The position numbers were made by a program, and so were the translations under genes. The notes below the pieces were generated by a model. It searched no databases and was not told the DNA's origin. It was given only the letters and a program-made list of their open reading frames with translations. A stretch of 64,000 nucleotides of DNA from Malachius bipustulatus (taxonomy: Eukaryota; Arthropoda; Insecta; Coleoptera; Melyridae): the NCBI GenBank assembly GCA_910589415.1, contig OU342630.1, positions 41,696,012 through 41,760,011 of the forward strand, given 5' to 3'. Positions 23,325-36,070 of the stretch are shown here, one piece after another; positions within the stretch are counted from its first letter, which is position 1, and each line of letters opens with the position of its first letter.

Positions 23325-26300
23325 GAGTCATATCTATTATTTATTACTAACATCTTGTGAAATAAAAATATTTGGTATAATTTGCGAAGATTATTGTTTT
23401 AATTTTATAATTTCAAATATTTCTATTCAGAAATACATCAAAAGTTATAAATGGTCCATGCGAGAGGGCAAGGAAAATATCAGAGAGGCCGTCAAATAGA
23501 TAATGGGCTATAAGACTGGTTATTAAAGTTATGTTTGAATATTTTCAGACTGATAATGTACCAATTCATAATTAACTAAATAAAACACATTTTTGATTTT
23601 GATTTATTTCCTCTTATAAGAAATCACATCATAAAACATGAGTTTTTAATTTTAAAATAATATATTATTGACCATAACAACGTGACAACGTCGCAAAACA
23701 TTATATTTTATTGAAGTGTCCATGAATGGCATTGTTGACATTTCGATTATTGCCTCACGGCTTTATTGTGAATTATTCAACTCATTAAAGGTTATGTCAG
23801 TTTAATTAATTATCATCGAAAATTAAAAACCATTTTTAGAAGTTATCCTACACATTTAAGAAATGAAACTGTTAAAACAAGTTCAGGGAATGTATTCTAG
23901 TTACTTATTTAAGGAGTGTTGACAGTGCAGCGTTATATTTTGCCTAGAAAATCGTGATAAACGATCATCAATTTGGATCAAAAGTTGAGCTTTAAAGTGT
24001 TTTTTTTTGTAAATTTATGGACTGTTCGCAATTTTTTTTTGCTTATATCGTCTATTTTTAAGGTAATCTTGCCCCCTATATAGAAATTTTCCCAAAAATC
24101 AGAGTGAGTGATAATGCACCACAACCTTCTGTTGAAATCTAGAAAAGAGGAAGACGCGCAGCCGGTTTGTTAGAATCTACGCAGATAGACTCACGGTAGG
24201 TGGAAAATTATCTGCGTTGTTGTTTTGGTCGAAATCAAACTCGATTTGATTTCGACGGATTTGATTTCGACGCAGTCGTTCAGTTGAACTAACAGCTGAC
24301 AGTGTTAAAACAGTGTTAAAAAGCCGTTACTTTAAAAATTTGAAAATCATATCCAAGTTTCCATCAGAGGAATACAAAAAATTGATGGATCTCGTACGAA
24401 AACCTTCCAATGAAACTCGAAAGAAGATCTTCATGTTCTTCGTTCTCAATAAGTTTTGCCGGCAAATTTGTTTAGCCAATGTTATCATATAAAGAAACTT
24501 AGCCAAAATTATTAATAAATCATGTTGTCTGGGCATACCAGCATACAATCACACACTAATCCATTTCTAACAAACCACCCTTTCTTCAAAACAGATAAAG
24601 TTGTACGCTGCAGACTGCCGTACGCGTATGCCGTTCGTGAGACAGTTCTAACAAACCATAGCTTAATGCATGTAATTTCGGCATACATTAATCGCCACAA
24701 TGCTGCATCGCGAGTTCTATATTTTCATCTAAGGTATTCCTATGAAGACACCGATACTGCCTCATGCTCCTGGTGATATTGAGTCCGTAATGAAAAATGG
24801 GAGGTGCCGAATTGATTGGAATTTCTCGTTCTCTACATTCAGGCAACTAAGAGCTAACAGGCCAGACGTTATCTCAGACAAACAGAAAAAAACAATTGTT
24901 TGTTATCGAATTCTCGGCACCAGTCGAAAGTAACATAGTATTGCAAGAAGAGGAAAACTGACGAAATATCTGGACCTTCTCTCCTAGCTCGGACGACTGT
25001 TCTCACGTACAGAATAAGATTGCTCGTCCTCCTTATGGGAGTACTGGGTGGCACATCATCTTCGCAAGTGACGGAGTTGAAAGTCTACAAAAAATCTGCG
25101 GTGTGGCTGATAGGTCGGATGCAGAGAGCGGTTGTTCTGAGTTCCATACGTTTACTTCGGTCTTGTGATCTGGCTTAATGATTTCAACCCCCGCAAGCGT
25201 TTACTACTGCCCAGCAGAGAGCAGCTGTGGGGGTATATTTCTTAGGCTTGTGGGGTGGGTGAATGGCATCGGATTTTACACGACTCACTAAGTCAACTTT
25301 AAAATAATAATAATAATCATAATCTTCTGAATTCGAATTCTGAATTATTGATATTGATTTCCATTAAATGATTACTTTCCGTTTCCCAAAAGACACCAAA
25401 TTTCTGATCAACTTTCTATATTCAAACATCGAATGGAGAAAGGCTTGAAATAAAAAATATTTTATTTGAAGGTAGAAGATGTGAAGTTGATACACGATCA
25501 ATAATAATAATTGTAGAAAAAAAAAATTCCTACAGCACAAAAGGATCTTTTCCACCAAGAGAATGACACGATAAAGAGACTGTTCAAGGTCTATGTTTGG
25601 AGCACAGCTCAATAGGGTCCTGAAACATGAAACAACATTAAAGCAGAATATCAATTGATTGAAGACATTGTAGATGTGCTGCGAAACAGAATTATCAAAA
25701 ACTTTAATTTCTTCAATCTCATTTTACTAAGAAGGTATTTTTTAATAAAAAATACACTATTTATAGGTAGGCGTTGGTTTTTCAGAACATACCCTTTAGT
25801 TTATAACCTTCATACTTGAAGAGAAGGTACTAATTTAGGCAGCTTTTTGTTTCACTCAACACTAAAGTCATACATATCCGAGAAAGTATTATTTCGCTAG
25901 AATAATAATAATAGTTGTTATCTCTGCAACTACTAACTTGATCTGTATAAATGTCAGTGCATCGGGTCACGCGGGTCAATCTGGCTGGCAACATTTCCCA
26001 TTCAAGGAAGATATCAGTACTTGATGGATTGATGAGATACTTACTTGACGAAGATCCATTATGGAGTATTAATAAACTACTGACTATTGATTTTCACCTT
26101 AATTTATTTTTATACAGTATTGCAAAAATATGTCTGGCCTGAAAATTTTAATTAATAAATTCCAAATTGTTATCGTTGACTGTTTAAAGTAGTTATGTGT
26201 CAGGATTATTTTCCATTCTTGCCTGAAAATTCGCTGAAAATGTTCAATTCAGAAACGAAAATATCGTTACCACCCAGGGTATAGATTGTAACTCTCCTAG

Positions 26301-26682
26301 GCCGTATAATACCGCCTAATAAAAATTCATGCAATTATTGCAAAAAAACATGGAATATTCATATTCCCGCCTGAATAATTTAATCCTGGAAGGACCGGAG
26401 CTTACTGTTAAAATCTTCGAACGAAATTAAATCGGCGCTCATGCTGATTTACGCAGTCTAATATAGCAGTAGCTAGTCGCATTTACTTTGGCGTTTCTTC
26501 CTGATGTCATTTCCGCATTATGAAGTTCTCTCGGAAGAGTTCTAGTCCCACTGGAAAGTCGATAAATTTCCAGTGGCGGAATTCTAACAAGGTTACACCA
26601 AATTATGCGCGACTTGTTAATAGTTCCTAACATAAATGTGATGTTATTATGAGAATAAGATTTTTTGATACTTATTTAAGAT
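23325..26682. other. AT-rich stretch, no gene recognised
   Basis: No conserved protein or RNA found in about 3.3 kb. Small items are gatttgatttcgacg repeated twice near 24242-24275 with an inverted relative just upstream, and a GC-richer block at 24590-24680 and 26440-26640 with short non-conserved ORFs. Confidence 0.4.
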
Positions 26683-26838
26683 CTGCGCCCGTATTCACAA
26701 ACGATAATTTTCAAAATAATTACGTAATCAATTATCTCCATCTCATTCTAGTACATATAAACTGTATATCTCCATCCCATTTATTTAATTATTTTCTGGC
26801 TTATTACAGGGCGATAATGCTTTGTGAATTCGGGCACT
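26683..26838. mobile_element. ~155-bp Harbinger-like MITE
   Basis: TIR-like ends are TGCGCCCGTATTCACAAA at the left and TTTGTGAATTCGGGCACTG at the right. The same kind of end (CCCGTATTCATCAA) bounds the MITE at 43076. The gc-ccgtattca terminus and small size fit PIF/Harbinger-derived MITEs. The target duplication is not clear here. Confidence 0.6.
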
Positions 26839-27507
26839 GATTAGTTTAGAAATATGATAAATAGCATATTAGTGCCTGCGCTGGGTAGCAATTTTATAAA
26901 TAATGTTTTATTTTGCTCCCTCAATTTGTCAGTTGTTATACCTACAATTAAAAAACTTCTTTCATAATACATAATATTCAAATCTAATCTATAATGCATG
27001 GATATCTCCAAAAGGTACCGGTCTAAGTTCAACCATAGATTCTTGAGTTAAAAATATATGCCGATTTAACTGAAATTATCTATGTCCAAAATGGCACCCT
27101 TTTCAAGATATTATATTCCTTGGGAATAGATGAGAATTATTTTACCTCGAGAAAATAACACATTAGTTTTGAATCTTCAATACAATATAATATTATCTAA
27201 AACTGAAACTCAAGTGCTACGCCCCTGATTTTCGATCTCTTTCAGCTTTTCTTGTAAAAACAAATAAAACACATAGATAAGTAGTAATTCGAAAATAAAC
27301 CGAAAAATAATTGTTGCTTTGGTGTCTTTAAAATTTTACATAATCCATTTTCGAATATATTTACGAAGATAAATCTGTTAACTCTGAATAAATAAAAAAA
27401 AAAAAATAATAAAGTACCTACGAGTATATTCACGTGTAAAATTGGAAACATTAATTTTAAAAAGTACTCAAGCAATCGAATTCTCGAAATTAGAGATATT
27501 CGCTATA

Positions 27508-28385
27508 CAGGGTGTCCCAGCTTATCCGAAGCCGTCTCTGTAGGCCAAACGATGGATTTTTTTCCAAAAAAAATTTGCAAATTCAAGTACAGGATCACAA
27601 TGGCCATAATTTAAAATTATTTTGGAGTATACAGAGTGTCCCATATGAGAGTGGCATATCAAAGTTATGTTTTTTTAAATGGAATGCTCCTATGTTATTG
27701 CATTTTTAGATTTTCTGAGAAGAGGAAATAAGATTGGCTTTTACAGTTGGTGTTTAAATTCAGAAGTTTTTGAGTTATAAACAAGTGAAAATCGTCATTT
27801 TTCAAGTTCAAGGCCCTGTACAACGAAAACGGTTCAAGATAGAGAAAAACGGCTTACATGTCCCTATTTTACTTTTTCATGTACTATTCTATGGTATAGA
27901 AACATTTGTACCTTCTTTGATTTTTTTATTTGGCGACGCGTGGAGAAATCTCAGAATTTTTCAAATTTTTTATCACCCTGTATAAACATTTTATCTACAT
28001 CATGGGATAGTACATGAAAAGTTAAAATAGGGACATGTAAGCCGTTTTTCTCTATCTTGAACCGTTTTCAATGTACAGGGCCTTGAACTTGAAAAATGAC
28101 GATTTTCACTTGTTTATAACTCAAAAACTACCGAATTTAAACACCAACTGTAAAAGCCAATCTTATTTCCTCTTCTCAGATAATCTAAAACTGCAATAAC
28201 ATGGGAGCATTCCATTTAAAAAAACATAACTTTGATATGTCACTGTCATATGGGACACTCTGTATACTTCAAAGTAATTTTAAATTATGGCCATTGTGAT
28301 TCTGTACTTGAATTTTCAAAAAGTTTTTTGAAAAAGTCCATCGTTTGGCCTACAGAGACCGCTTCGAATGAGCTGGGACACCCTG
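27508..28385. mobile_element. 878-bp long-arm palindrome, CAGGGTGTCCC ends, TA target
   Basis: It starts CAGGGTGTCCCAGCTTATCC after TA and ends mirrored (agctgggacaccctg) before TA. Arms of about 375 bp are nearly perfect mirror images. Inside the arms a second terminus-like boundary, cagagtgtcccatatgagag, is followed by the core with GGCTTACATGTCCCTATTTT (27850). The ~120-bp spacer (about 27885-28005) holds a further tatcaccctgta. No coding capacity. TA ends suggest movement by a Tc1/mariner-type transposase. Confidence 0.85.
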
Positions 28386-28400
28386 TATATAGAGATAATA

Positions 28401-30168
28401 CAGCGTGATCCATTTTAATCTGAACAGGGAAATATTTCGGAATTGTGGGGTTATTGAAAAAAAAGTTTTCAACAAAAGTTGTATGGTTGTTAGGGGGACG
28501 TAGTTTGGGGGCACAATCATCCCCCCTCTCCCCCACCCCTCACGGGAGGTGGGGGCAAGTAAAATTTTTTAAATGGGAACCCCCAGTTTTTATGGCGCAC
28601 GTCGATTGAGTTGACAAAAACGTGAAACTTTTGTTTGAAACTTTTTTTTTTTTAACGAAAACCTGTCAAGTTATCGGGCTGTCAAAATTGAGATTTTCTA
28701 AATTATTTTTGGCACGCCTCGATAATTCGTTGCCTCATATCTTCCCGTGTTGTTGGGTTTCTCTCATAAACAACCCCTTTCAAATATCCCCATGCTTCTT
28801 TGCTGGCCAAGGAATTCCACATCCTCTTCCGATCAACCGACCTGGGAATCTAGCTTCCAGATAGTTCCTTACAGCAACAGCATAATGTGGCGGGGAACCA
28901 TCTAGCTGGAACCACATTTGTCTACGTGTGTCCAAATCGACATCCTCCAACAGCACCGGAAAATCTTGTTGCAAGAATCGTAAATACGTCGGGCCATCTA
29001 GAATACCTGAGAAAGAAATTGTAGTATTTGCGGGTAGCAGAATGGGAAGAAACTTGACTGTAAGAATGAGGTATCGCTGATATTGAACGAATAAAATTAC
29101 CCTAAAAAAATGCGGACCGATCAGCTGACCATTCACTATGCCACACCAGACATTGATACTCCAACGGTGTTGATAATCAATCTCACGAACATAATGCGGC
29201 TGCATCCGAGAATAATAATGAGAATTATGCCGATTTATTTTCTGATCGTTCTTAAAGGTAGCTTCATCACTGAACATCACGCGATTGAAGAATTGTCTAT
29301 CCTGAACAATTTGTTCTTGCGCCCATCTACAAAATCTGACTTTTGCTTCAGCGTCAATTTCGGTCAATGCCTGATGTAAAGAGATGTGATAAGCGTGGAA
29401 GTGAGTAGCCTTCAAAATTCGATTGACCGTCCCATACGTCATATTCAGCAAACGACAAATCCTACGTTGACTGATGTGGGGGTTCATAAATACCATCCCC
29501 AGGACAGTCAGTATTTCTGGATCATCTGGATCATCATACCGCCTTTTTCTTTTTTGTCGGTGGAGAAACCCACCTCGACTCCGCTGCAGTAAAGCGAGAA
29601 TGGTGACATGATTGGGATGACGCCGTAAAGGAAATCTGTTGGCATAATGAATTGCGGCTGCCCGCGCATTTTCGCCAACTGCACCGTACGAAATAATAAT
29701 GTCTATTATCTCCTGCGGCGGATAGTTACCATTATGGCTTCAGAAACGATGAACGGGTTCACAGAACTTTCCAAATTCAAGGCTGACACTTAAGTTAACA
29801 ATGAAGAACACACTAAATGCGATCTAAAAATTACTGTGCACTAGAGTGATTGATGTTTTTAACAAGACCCAATGATAAAAATTAAAAATGTCAATTTTGA
29901 CATCTCGATAACTTGACAGATTTTCGTTTAAAAAAAAAAAGTTTCACGTTTTTGTCAACTCAATCGACGTACGCCATAAAAACTGGGGGTTCCCATTTAA
30001 AAAAATTTACTTTCCCCCACCTCCCGCGAGGGGTGGGGGAGAGGGGGGATGATTGTGCCCCCAAACTACGTCCCCCTAACAACCATACAACTTTTGTTGA
30101 AAACTTTTTTTTCAATAACCCCACAATTCCGAAATATTTCCCTGTTCAGATTAAAATGGATCACCCTG
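28401..30168 (-). mobile_element. Tc1/mariner-type transposon with ~300-bp TIRs
   Basis: It is flanked by TA on both sides. The left end CAGCGTGATCCATTTTAATC is mirrored by gattaaaatggatcaccctg. The inverted arms extend about 290 bp each, with few mismatches, and include a C/G-rich block (cccccacccctc). A transposase relic is read from the minus strand between them. It abuts the 27508 palindrome with only 15 bp between. Confidence 0.9.
28780..29739 (-). pseudogene. Tc1/mariner-type DDE transposase lacking the third catalytic Asp
   Basis: The frame is open from 29739 (after a TGA) to TGA at 28780; the first in-frame ATG is at 29496, so the true start is lost or mutated. The N-terminal half carries an HTH-like region (NARAAAIHYANRFPLRRHPN, then ISQRRICRLLNMTYGTVNRI). 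The catalytic domain shows VMFSDEATF (first Asp), HNSHYYSRMQPHYV, WSINVWCGIVNGQLIGPHFF and WFQLDGSPPHYAVAV (second Asp). Related proteins continue WPARSPD-L-PLDFFLWGYLKG. Here WPA is followed by KKHGDI and a stop, while YLKG survives one frame over, so about 30 bp including the third Asp have been deleted. The copy cannot catalyse transposition, though its long TIRs could still be used in trans. SETMAR-like names in annotations refer to this transposase fold, not a host methyltransferase. Confidence 0.88.
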
Positions 30169-30927
30169 TATATCTCTATAATATTATATAATATTATGCC
30201 ATTTTGAATTTTAATGATGTTTATAGTATTGGTGGTCCTCGTGCCGTCGTCATTACTATTAATTTTTGTAACATTTTGAAATATTTTCTGTGCAGCGAGA
30301 CAATTTATATCTGAGAGATATGATGCATTTAAATAGTACTTTGTGACAAATTTTTATTAAATTTTCCTGATCAAGGACCTCCCTGTTTTCTGGCAATTAC
30401 TCCGTACTCTCCAAATCCCCCGCGGTTGCGGGACTCTATTCCTATTTTCGGCATTCTTGTATAATTTTTTACTATTATAATAGTGATAGCATTCAGCGAC
30501 TGCTTAATTTACGTGTGAGAGATGTTAGAATTTGAATGTTGTGTTTTTTATCTTACAAAATGCTATTTCAAGAACTGTTCGAGGATTGCAGATTTGTAAA
30601 GAGGTTAATTCTGATCCTAATCCTATTATTTCGAAACAAAAAAAAATTTAAAAACTGAAAACGGCAATAGTTATTTATTATACAAGGGAAAAAACTGATA
30701 AATTTCAGCTCGACATGTGATTTTATCCCCACTGTATTATTGGAGGGGACAAAAACATCAAAAGCTAAAATTGCACTTTTTTCTTGCGTATAATACACAA
30801 TTTCTTATGTTTTTTATGAGACAAGGAAACCCCGGTTCCAGAATATCGAAAACGAAATTAGATAACTGAAAATAATGTCGAAACGTTCATCTTAGTTGAA
30901 TTTGAATTTTCAAACTGGTATACTTTT
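30169..30927. other. AT-rich spacer, nothing recognised
   Basis: No gene or repeat termini recognised between two transposons. Confidence 0.4.
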
Positions 30928-31451
30928 GTAATAATCACGGTGTAAGATAACTAAGGTGTTGGAACAAGACTCCCCAGTGCGACCCGATATCGTCACGTTA
31001 CATCTGTTTTACCCATTTGTTTTGTTGCTCTCGCTCGCAGTGGTTACTGGTTAGTTCTGCCGTACTCTTCACTCGGAAAAGCGCACAAGCGCTAGCATAA
31101 ATGATTCACGCATATTCGCTGATAAACGCGTGCTTTTGTGTTCTAATTTTATTAATATTTAAATGTTAAGATGTCACTCGATGAAATATCCGTTATTGTT
31201 TCATCGCATCAACTTCTACAATTAGGCACATCACAGTTTCTACCCATTTTTGCTTATCGCTTCTTCAGAAAAAAATAAAATTGAGTAGCATGACACCCTG
31301 ATAATGGCAATTTGCATGTGTAAGAGCAAGAGGTCAGAGCCCAGCTGGCAAGACTCTCTCATACACTGAGGTTCAGGTTTTCGTCGCGCGCTTTACTGTT
31401 GAAATACGTGCTTCGTTCACTCACCTATATATCTTACACCGTGGTAATAAT
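30928..31451. mobile_element. 508-bp element with CACGGTG TIRs and 8-bp target duplication
   Basis: The element spans 30936-31443. The left TIR CACGGTGTAAGATA is mirrored as tatcttacaccgtg, 14 bp perfect. GTAATAAT precedes (30928-30935) and follows (31444-31451) the element exactly. An 8-bp duplication is typical of hAT and P superfamilies. The CACGGTG start is unusual for hAT and more like Transib ends, but Transib duplicates 5 bp. The interior is more GC-rich than its surroundings and has no transposase ORF. Confidence 0.85.
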
Positions 31452-32138
31452 CGACGCGGCCAACCTGGCAACGAAACGATGTAATACGAAAAATATCATA
31501 ATTTAATTAAAATTGAAGAAAGTTTTGCAGAGATTCTGGTAAGTTTTCGATGAGAGAGTTTAGTTTATCTATATGGATAGTGATTACTATGAAAATTCTC
31601 TTAATAATTGTTATTTGTACATTAAGGATCCGTGAGATTTTCGTGTCCAGTTTGGATATAAATTTGATAATATCTGAGTGTTAATAGTAGCTATACCTAA
31701 GTGGCCATATCGGGGAAAAAGTACTAATTTTTTTCCCTGCTATTTTACTTTTTCCCCGATAACAAGCAGTTCATATAAAGAGGTATTTTTGTACCTGCCA
31801 AATGGGATAAAATGTCATACTTTTTTCTCGTCGCAGAAAAAACAATTTCAATTGTTTTTAGTATACCTATTCTATTCCAGATGTTTTTAAATTCAAGTTG
31901 CCTGTGATATTTTTTCCTAAAGTTATAAGCCTTGGAGAGCCGTTTTGAAGTAAGAAAACAATAAATTCAAAAATATGTGACTTTGGTTGCTATGGTTTAG
32001 GAAAAAGTATCTATTTGTTGTTTGTTGGCCTTCCATTATTCAAGTTTTAACTTCAGTTAAAAAGTTCCATCATCATATTTAATTAAGTACCTGTTAATCA
32101 TTAGGTAGTTAAAAATCTTACTAAATATTACCTTATTG
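31452..32138. other. AT-rich spacer with one small hairpin
   Basis: A hairpin lies near 31709-31762: tatcggggaaaaagta paired with tactttttccccgata. No gene recognised. Confidence 0.45.
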
Positions 32139-32840
32139 TGATGGATGATTAATAAAACACTAATGTTTTAAAAAATTCTACTATACGACATGGTGATCAG
32201 TAACTCGCGCACACCGAATACAGGGCGATATAGAGCCCATTAAAATTAAGGATATTCTAAAAAAAAAATTTAATCCAACGGTTGGTTTTCAAGTTACAGA
32301 GTTTCCTCATCCGAGTTTACAGCTAATTTTTCAATAACCGTGATAAAGATTAATGAAAAATTCAGTTTACTGTAATGTCTGGAACGGATACCACATAATT
32401 CATCTTTTTTTTTTCCCACAAAACCTCTTTACAGAGGAATTGAGAATGTTGGAAATTGATACCATACCTAAATCTGAACGAAATTTGAAGTTTAGCAACC
32501 GCCTAAACTCAACTTAGAATCTAAAATATTCAAATGCCTTCGTTGCTATGGAAATAAAAATAATAACAATACCATCCAACCCGAACTTTACTTATTCACA
32601 TATTGTTCAGTGCAGTGTTGCCACTTTTTTTACAAAAATGGTCATATCTTTGGAAGAAAAGAACTTACAACACTGCAGTAAGAAAATTTACCGCTCTTAA
32701 AAAGTGAAGTTTACCGCAGCATGCTCCGAGTGCGTGAGTTACTGATCAGCCAGTATATAGTTTTTAAAATTATTTTTAAAATTCCATCAACATGTAGTAG
32801 AATTTTTTAAAACATTAGTGTTTTATTAATCATCCATCAG
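32139..32840. mobile_element. ~700-bp foldback element
   Basis: The left end tgatggatgattaataaaac and the next ~55 bases, through gatcagtaactcgcgcac, are mirrored at the right end (gtgcgtgagttactgatcag ... ttaatcatccatca). The interior is AT-rich and non-coding. A short insertion in the right arm (cagtatatagtttttaaaat) breaks the symmetry. Confidence 0.75.
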
Positions 32841-33812
32841 TGTGCAGAGTAAGGGTTCAAAACATAAATTTTATCACCTTAGTCGATTATTAAAAGTACC
32901 AAAGGTAGTCGAGAAAACACAAAAGAACATATTTATTATAAAAACATTCAAAGCAATGAAGCAGATAATTCCAAATTCGAACGAAACCTATTTTTAATGT
33001 AAGTTTAATAATATAGCTAATATACCAGTTAAAATAAATACAATCAACGTCAAATTTGATTAGAAAATCCATAAACTTTAAAAATTTACCTAGTCAAAGG
33101 TAGTTCAAAGCTCAGCCAGTATTCGAAGAGGTACCAACATAGTTCACATTTTCCATAACAAACTCTAATTTAAAAACATCTAGAATAAAATACATATATT
33201 TATGTTTTATTTTATTATTGAAGTATAGAAGCGAATCAACGAGTCGTCATTGTCTTTCACGAAAAATAACTCAGCAGTAATAAATTACTTCCAAAGTTGT
33301 ATGCAATTATGTCGCTCTTTTGACTGCATCCACTTTTCCATCCTTCCCAAGTTATAAATTTATTGCTTCAAACTTTACTACTTAAAAAACCGGAAAGTTT
33401 TCAGGATAGACATGGAAACTTTACGGAATATTGGTTTCCAGAACATGTTTGTTTTGAAATTTCATGAGATCAGTTCGTAATATTATATTTATAGAGTTAT
33501 ATTCTTTTTCAATAAGTTTTATATCAAATATCGTTTACTGAAATTAGAAAATAACTATTTTGGCAAGAAAAACTGACGTTGATGCTACTAATGGGTTACA
33601 TATAGGTTGAAGGCAATTCAAATGATTCCATTCATGGTGATTTACGGAGACTTTTTCTATAACAAGTCGAAATATTTTCTGCTGTTTTTCTTAAAATTAT
33701 ATTTCTTTGACATAATTATGTTATAATTCTGGACTGTAGTCTACTGAGGTAAATGATTTTCAAAAATTTCACTATTCCGGTTATATCGGTAGTCAATCAC
33801 AAGTTTGTTATA
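32841..33812. other. AT-rich spacer, nothing recognised
   Basis: No conserved ORF or inverted termini detected. Confidence 0.4.
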
Positions 33813-34327
33813 CAGGGTGAATTATAAAAAACGCCCCAAGCGATAACTCCGTTTTATCCCAGTATGTGGAGTAAATTTTAATACAGGGTGATGAAAATTA
33901 TCAGATTTTTCATCACCCTGTATTAAAATTTAAACCACATAGTAGGATACTATTTGAAAAGTTAAGATAGGGACATGTAAACCGTTTTTAGATATCTTGA
34001 GCCGTTCTAGTTCTACGCTGCTTTGAAGTTGAAAATTTTCGATCTTCACTTGTTTATAACTCATAAACCGCTCAATCTAAATTCCAATGGTGAAAACCAC
34101 CTGTATTAGATTTCTTCAGACATTTAAAAAATATAAAGTTTTACAGGGTGTTCTATTTAAAAACCCGAAGTTGATGTTACTTCCGGTTAAACAGGAAGTT
34201 GTGTTGATCGAGCGTTTATCTCAACATATAGATGATGATAAACTACGCCACTTTGTTACAAAAAGTTTTGTCATATCTTCAAAATTAACGGAGTTATCGC
34301 TTGGGGCGTTTTTTATAATTCACCCTG
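33813..34327. mobile_element. 515-bp CAGGGTGA-ended element, TA target
   Basis: Ends CAGGGTGAATTATAAAAAAC and gttttttataattcaccctg are perfect mirrors for about 43 bp, flanked by TA. Internally it has a 60-bp micro-palindrome (33873-33932), the antisense core (gatagggacatgtaaaccg, 33967) and another terminus-like tacagggtgttctatttaa. It is a composite of several CAGGGTG modules. Confidence 0.85.
33873..33932. repeat. Micro-palindrome of two abutting CAGGGTGAT termini
   Basis: AAATTTTAATACAGGGTGAT plus GAAAA faces its own inverted copy (ttttcatcaccctgtattaaaattt) across an 8-base loop, ttatcaga. Confidence 0.85.
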
Positions 34328-34550
34328 TATAAAAAAAAAACAATATTTCGCTACATTTATTACAGCCTGTAATGGTCAAATTTTATCAATTTCAATTCAA
34401 GTGACGTCTCAGTAATCTGATCTTTTCAAGAAATGTTCCCTTTAGTAAAGTTACGAAAAAAAAAACTGAAGTGTAAAAGAGTACCTATCGTGCGAAGACG
34501 TTCAAAAAACCCATACCATTCAAGGTTAATCAGATGTATTAATTTGATAA

Positions 34551-34720
34551 TACAGGTGTCCAGTTCATTAGAAGCGGTCTCTGTAGGCCAAACGATGGAT
34601 TTTTTCAAAAAAAATTTGTGAATTCAAGTACATACAGGATCACAATGGCCATAATTTAAAATTATTTTGGACCATACAGAGTGTCCCATATGAGAGTGGC
34701 ATATCAAAGTTATGTTTTTT
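34551..34720. mobile_element. Truncated left end of the 27508-type palindrome
   Basis: This runs from acaggtgtccagttcattag through ggtctctgtaggccaaacga to agtggcatatcaaagttatg, matching the left arm of the 27508 element over ~165 bp and then stopping. No mirrored arm follows. Confidence 0.8.
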
Positions 34721-34842
34721 TAAAAAGTATTTCAAAATCGTGAGGTAGGTAGGTAATGATGTTATTTGTTAAAGAAATTACTTATACCTACAATTTAGCC
34801 GGCGTGGAACTACAATATAATTTAACTATTATTATAAATAAT

Positions 34843-36070
34843 AAAAACCTTCTGGCGCATCAATCGCATAAATAGTGTATTTTTATGCGATTCAATTCTG
34901 TATATTTTCACCGCTTTTTAAATTGATTTTGTGAAATTTACATTATCGCAATTTCCATTATATTATATTAGGGTAGTAGTTTACTGTGAAAATTTCATTT
35001 GATTTCGTTTGAAAGCTGCCATAAAATTGATTCTTAAATTTAACAAAACAAAAAAAATTTGTCCCTTTTCCTATACCTACCGGCCACAGGCTAACTTTAG
35101 TTTAAAAATTCTCTTTTTTACACTACCTTTAATAAATTATTTGAAAAAAGTTACAGGGGAGTTTTTAAAACCAAAAATTTTAAATTTTTGAGTAACAAAC
35201 ATTTCGAAAAAATTCTAATATCCCCGCCATTTTTCTTAGCTGCTTCTTTATATTTTCGAAGGTTAAAGACTATTAGTCTACTGTAAAAATTTTAGTTCAA
35301 TTGCTTCAAAAATATGCTCATGAACTGTTAGGTATAGAAATTTAGAAATTTTTACCTTTTCCTACCATCGCCACTGGCTTAATAATAAAAAATTGCAAAT
35401 TTTATTGCGTTAACTCAAATGTCAAATAATTTTCCTCTAATCTTGTTAATTTCGTTTATGAGTTTCTTTTTTTATCTTGCAGGGGTTCAAAAAATAGCTT
35501 TCTCTCCTAAAATTCAGAAGGCCGCCAATTTGAAACGGCTCGATCGATTTTTCTCAAATGCAATACCAGTCCACTCCTTGTATATCTTACTCTCACAAAA
35601 ATTTAAATCTCCTAGATTGAAAACTGCTACAACGAAAGAGTGCCTTGTGGAGGTTATTCTTTAAATTTGAAGGGATACCCTGTAGACGTACCGCGGCGAC
35701 TTTAGGAAATTCTTAACCGTAAATTAACTTCTAACGTCGTCCCAAAGTTTCACAAGAGTAAAAAAATTCATTCACTAATCTTGAAAGGTGAAGCTACAAG
35801 AGCGTTTTTAAAATTTTAGAGAAATAAATATCATCTAAAAAAATTCGATTATCTCCGCCATTTTTCATATTTTCTTTTTCAAATATTTGAGGGTTGGAGC
35901 TCTTAGTATAGTTGTCTACTATAAAAATTTCAGTTTAATCCCTTCGAAAATATGCCCATATAAGTGATTATAGAAATTTACCTATTTCTATGTCACTGGC
36001 TTACTATATAGAAATAAAAAAAATTTATTGCATTAACTCAAATTTCCAATAATTTTCTTCACACAAGAAC
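34843..36070 (+). repeat. Degenerate ~640-bp-unit repeat, array A
   Basis: Landmarks recur at about 640 bp: ccgccatttttc at 35226 and 35856, and gtctact-taaaaattt at 35278 and 35919, each followed by ccttttcctac- and ctggctta-like blocks. The left flank aaaaaccttctggcgcatca...ttatgcgattcaatt recurs at 40785, which starts array B. Non-coding; ORFs within it are not conserved. Confidence 0.65.

Noticed and set aside
29110..29379. Plus-strand frame of 89 codons
   Set aside because: Shadow of the minus-strand transposase.
28780..29496. SETMAR-like host methyltransferase gene
   Set aside because: The sequence has only the mariner-type transposase half, lies between long TIRs and has no SET domain.
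30936..31443. Transib/ProtoRAG-type element on the basis of CACGGTG
   Set aside because: The duplication is 8 bp, not 5 bp, and no RAG1-like core is encoded; left as unclassified with hAT-like duplication.
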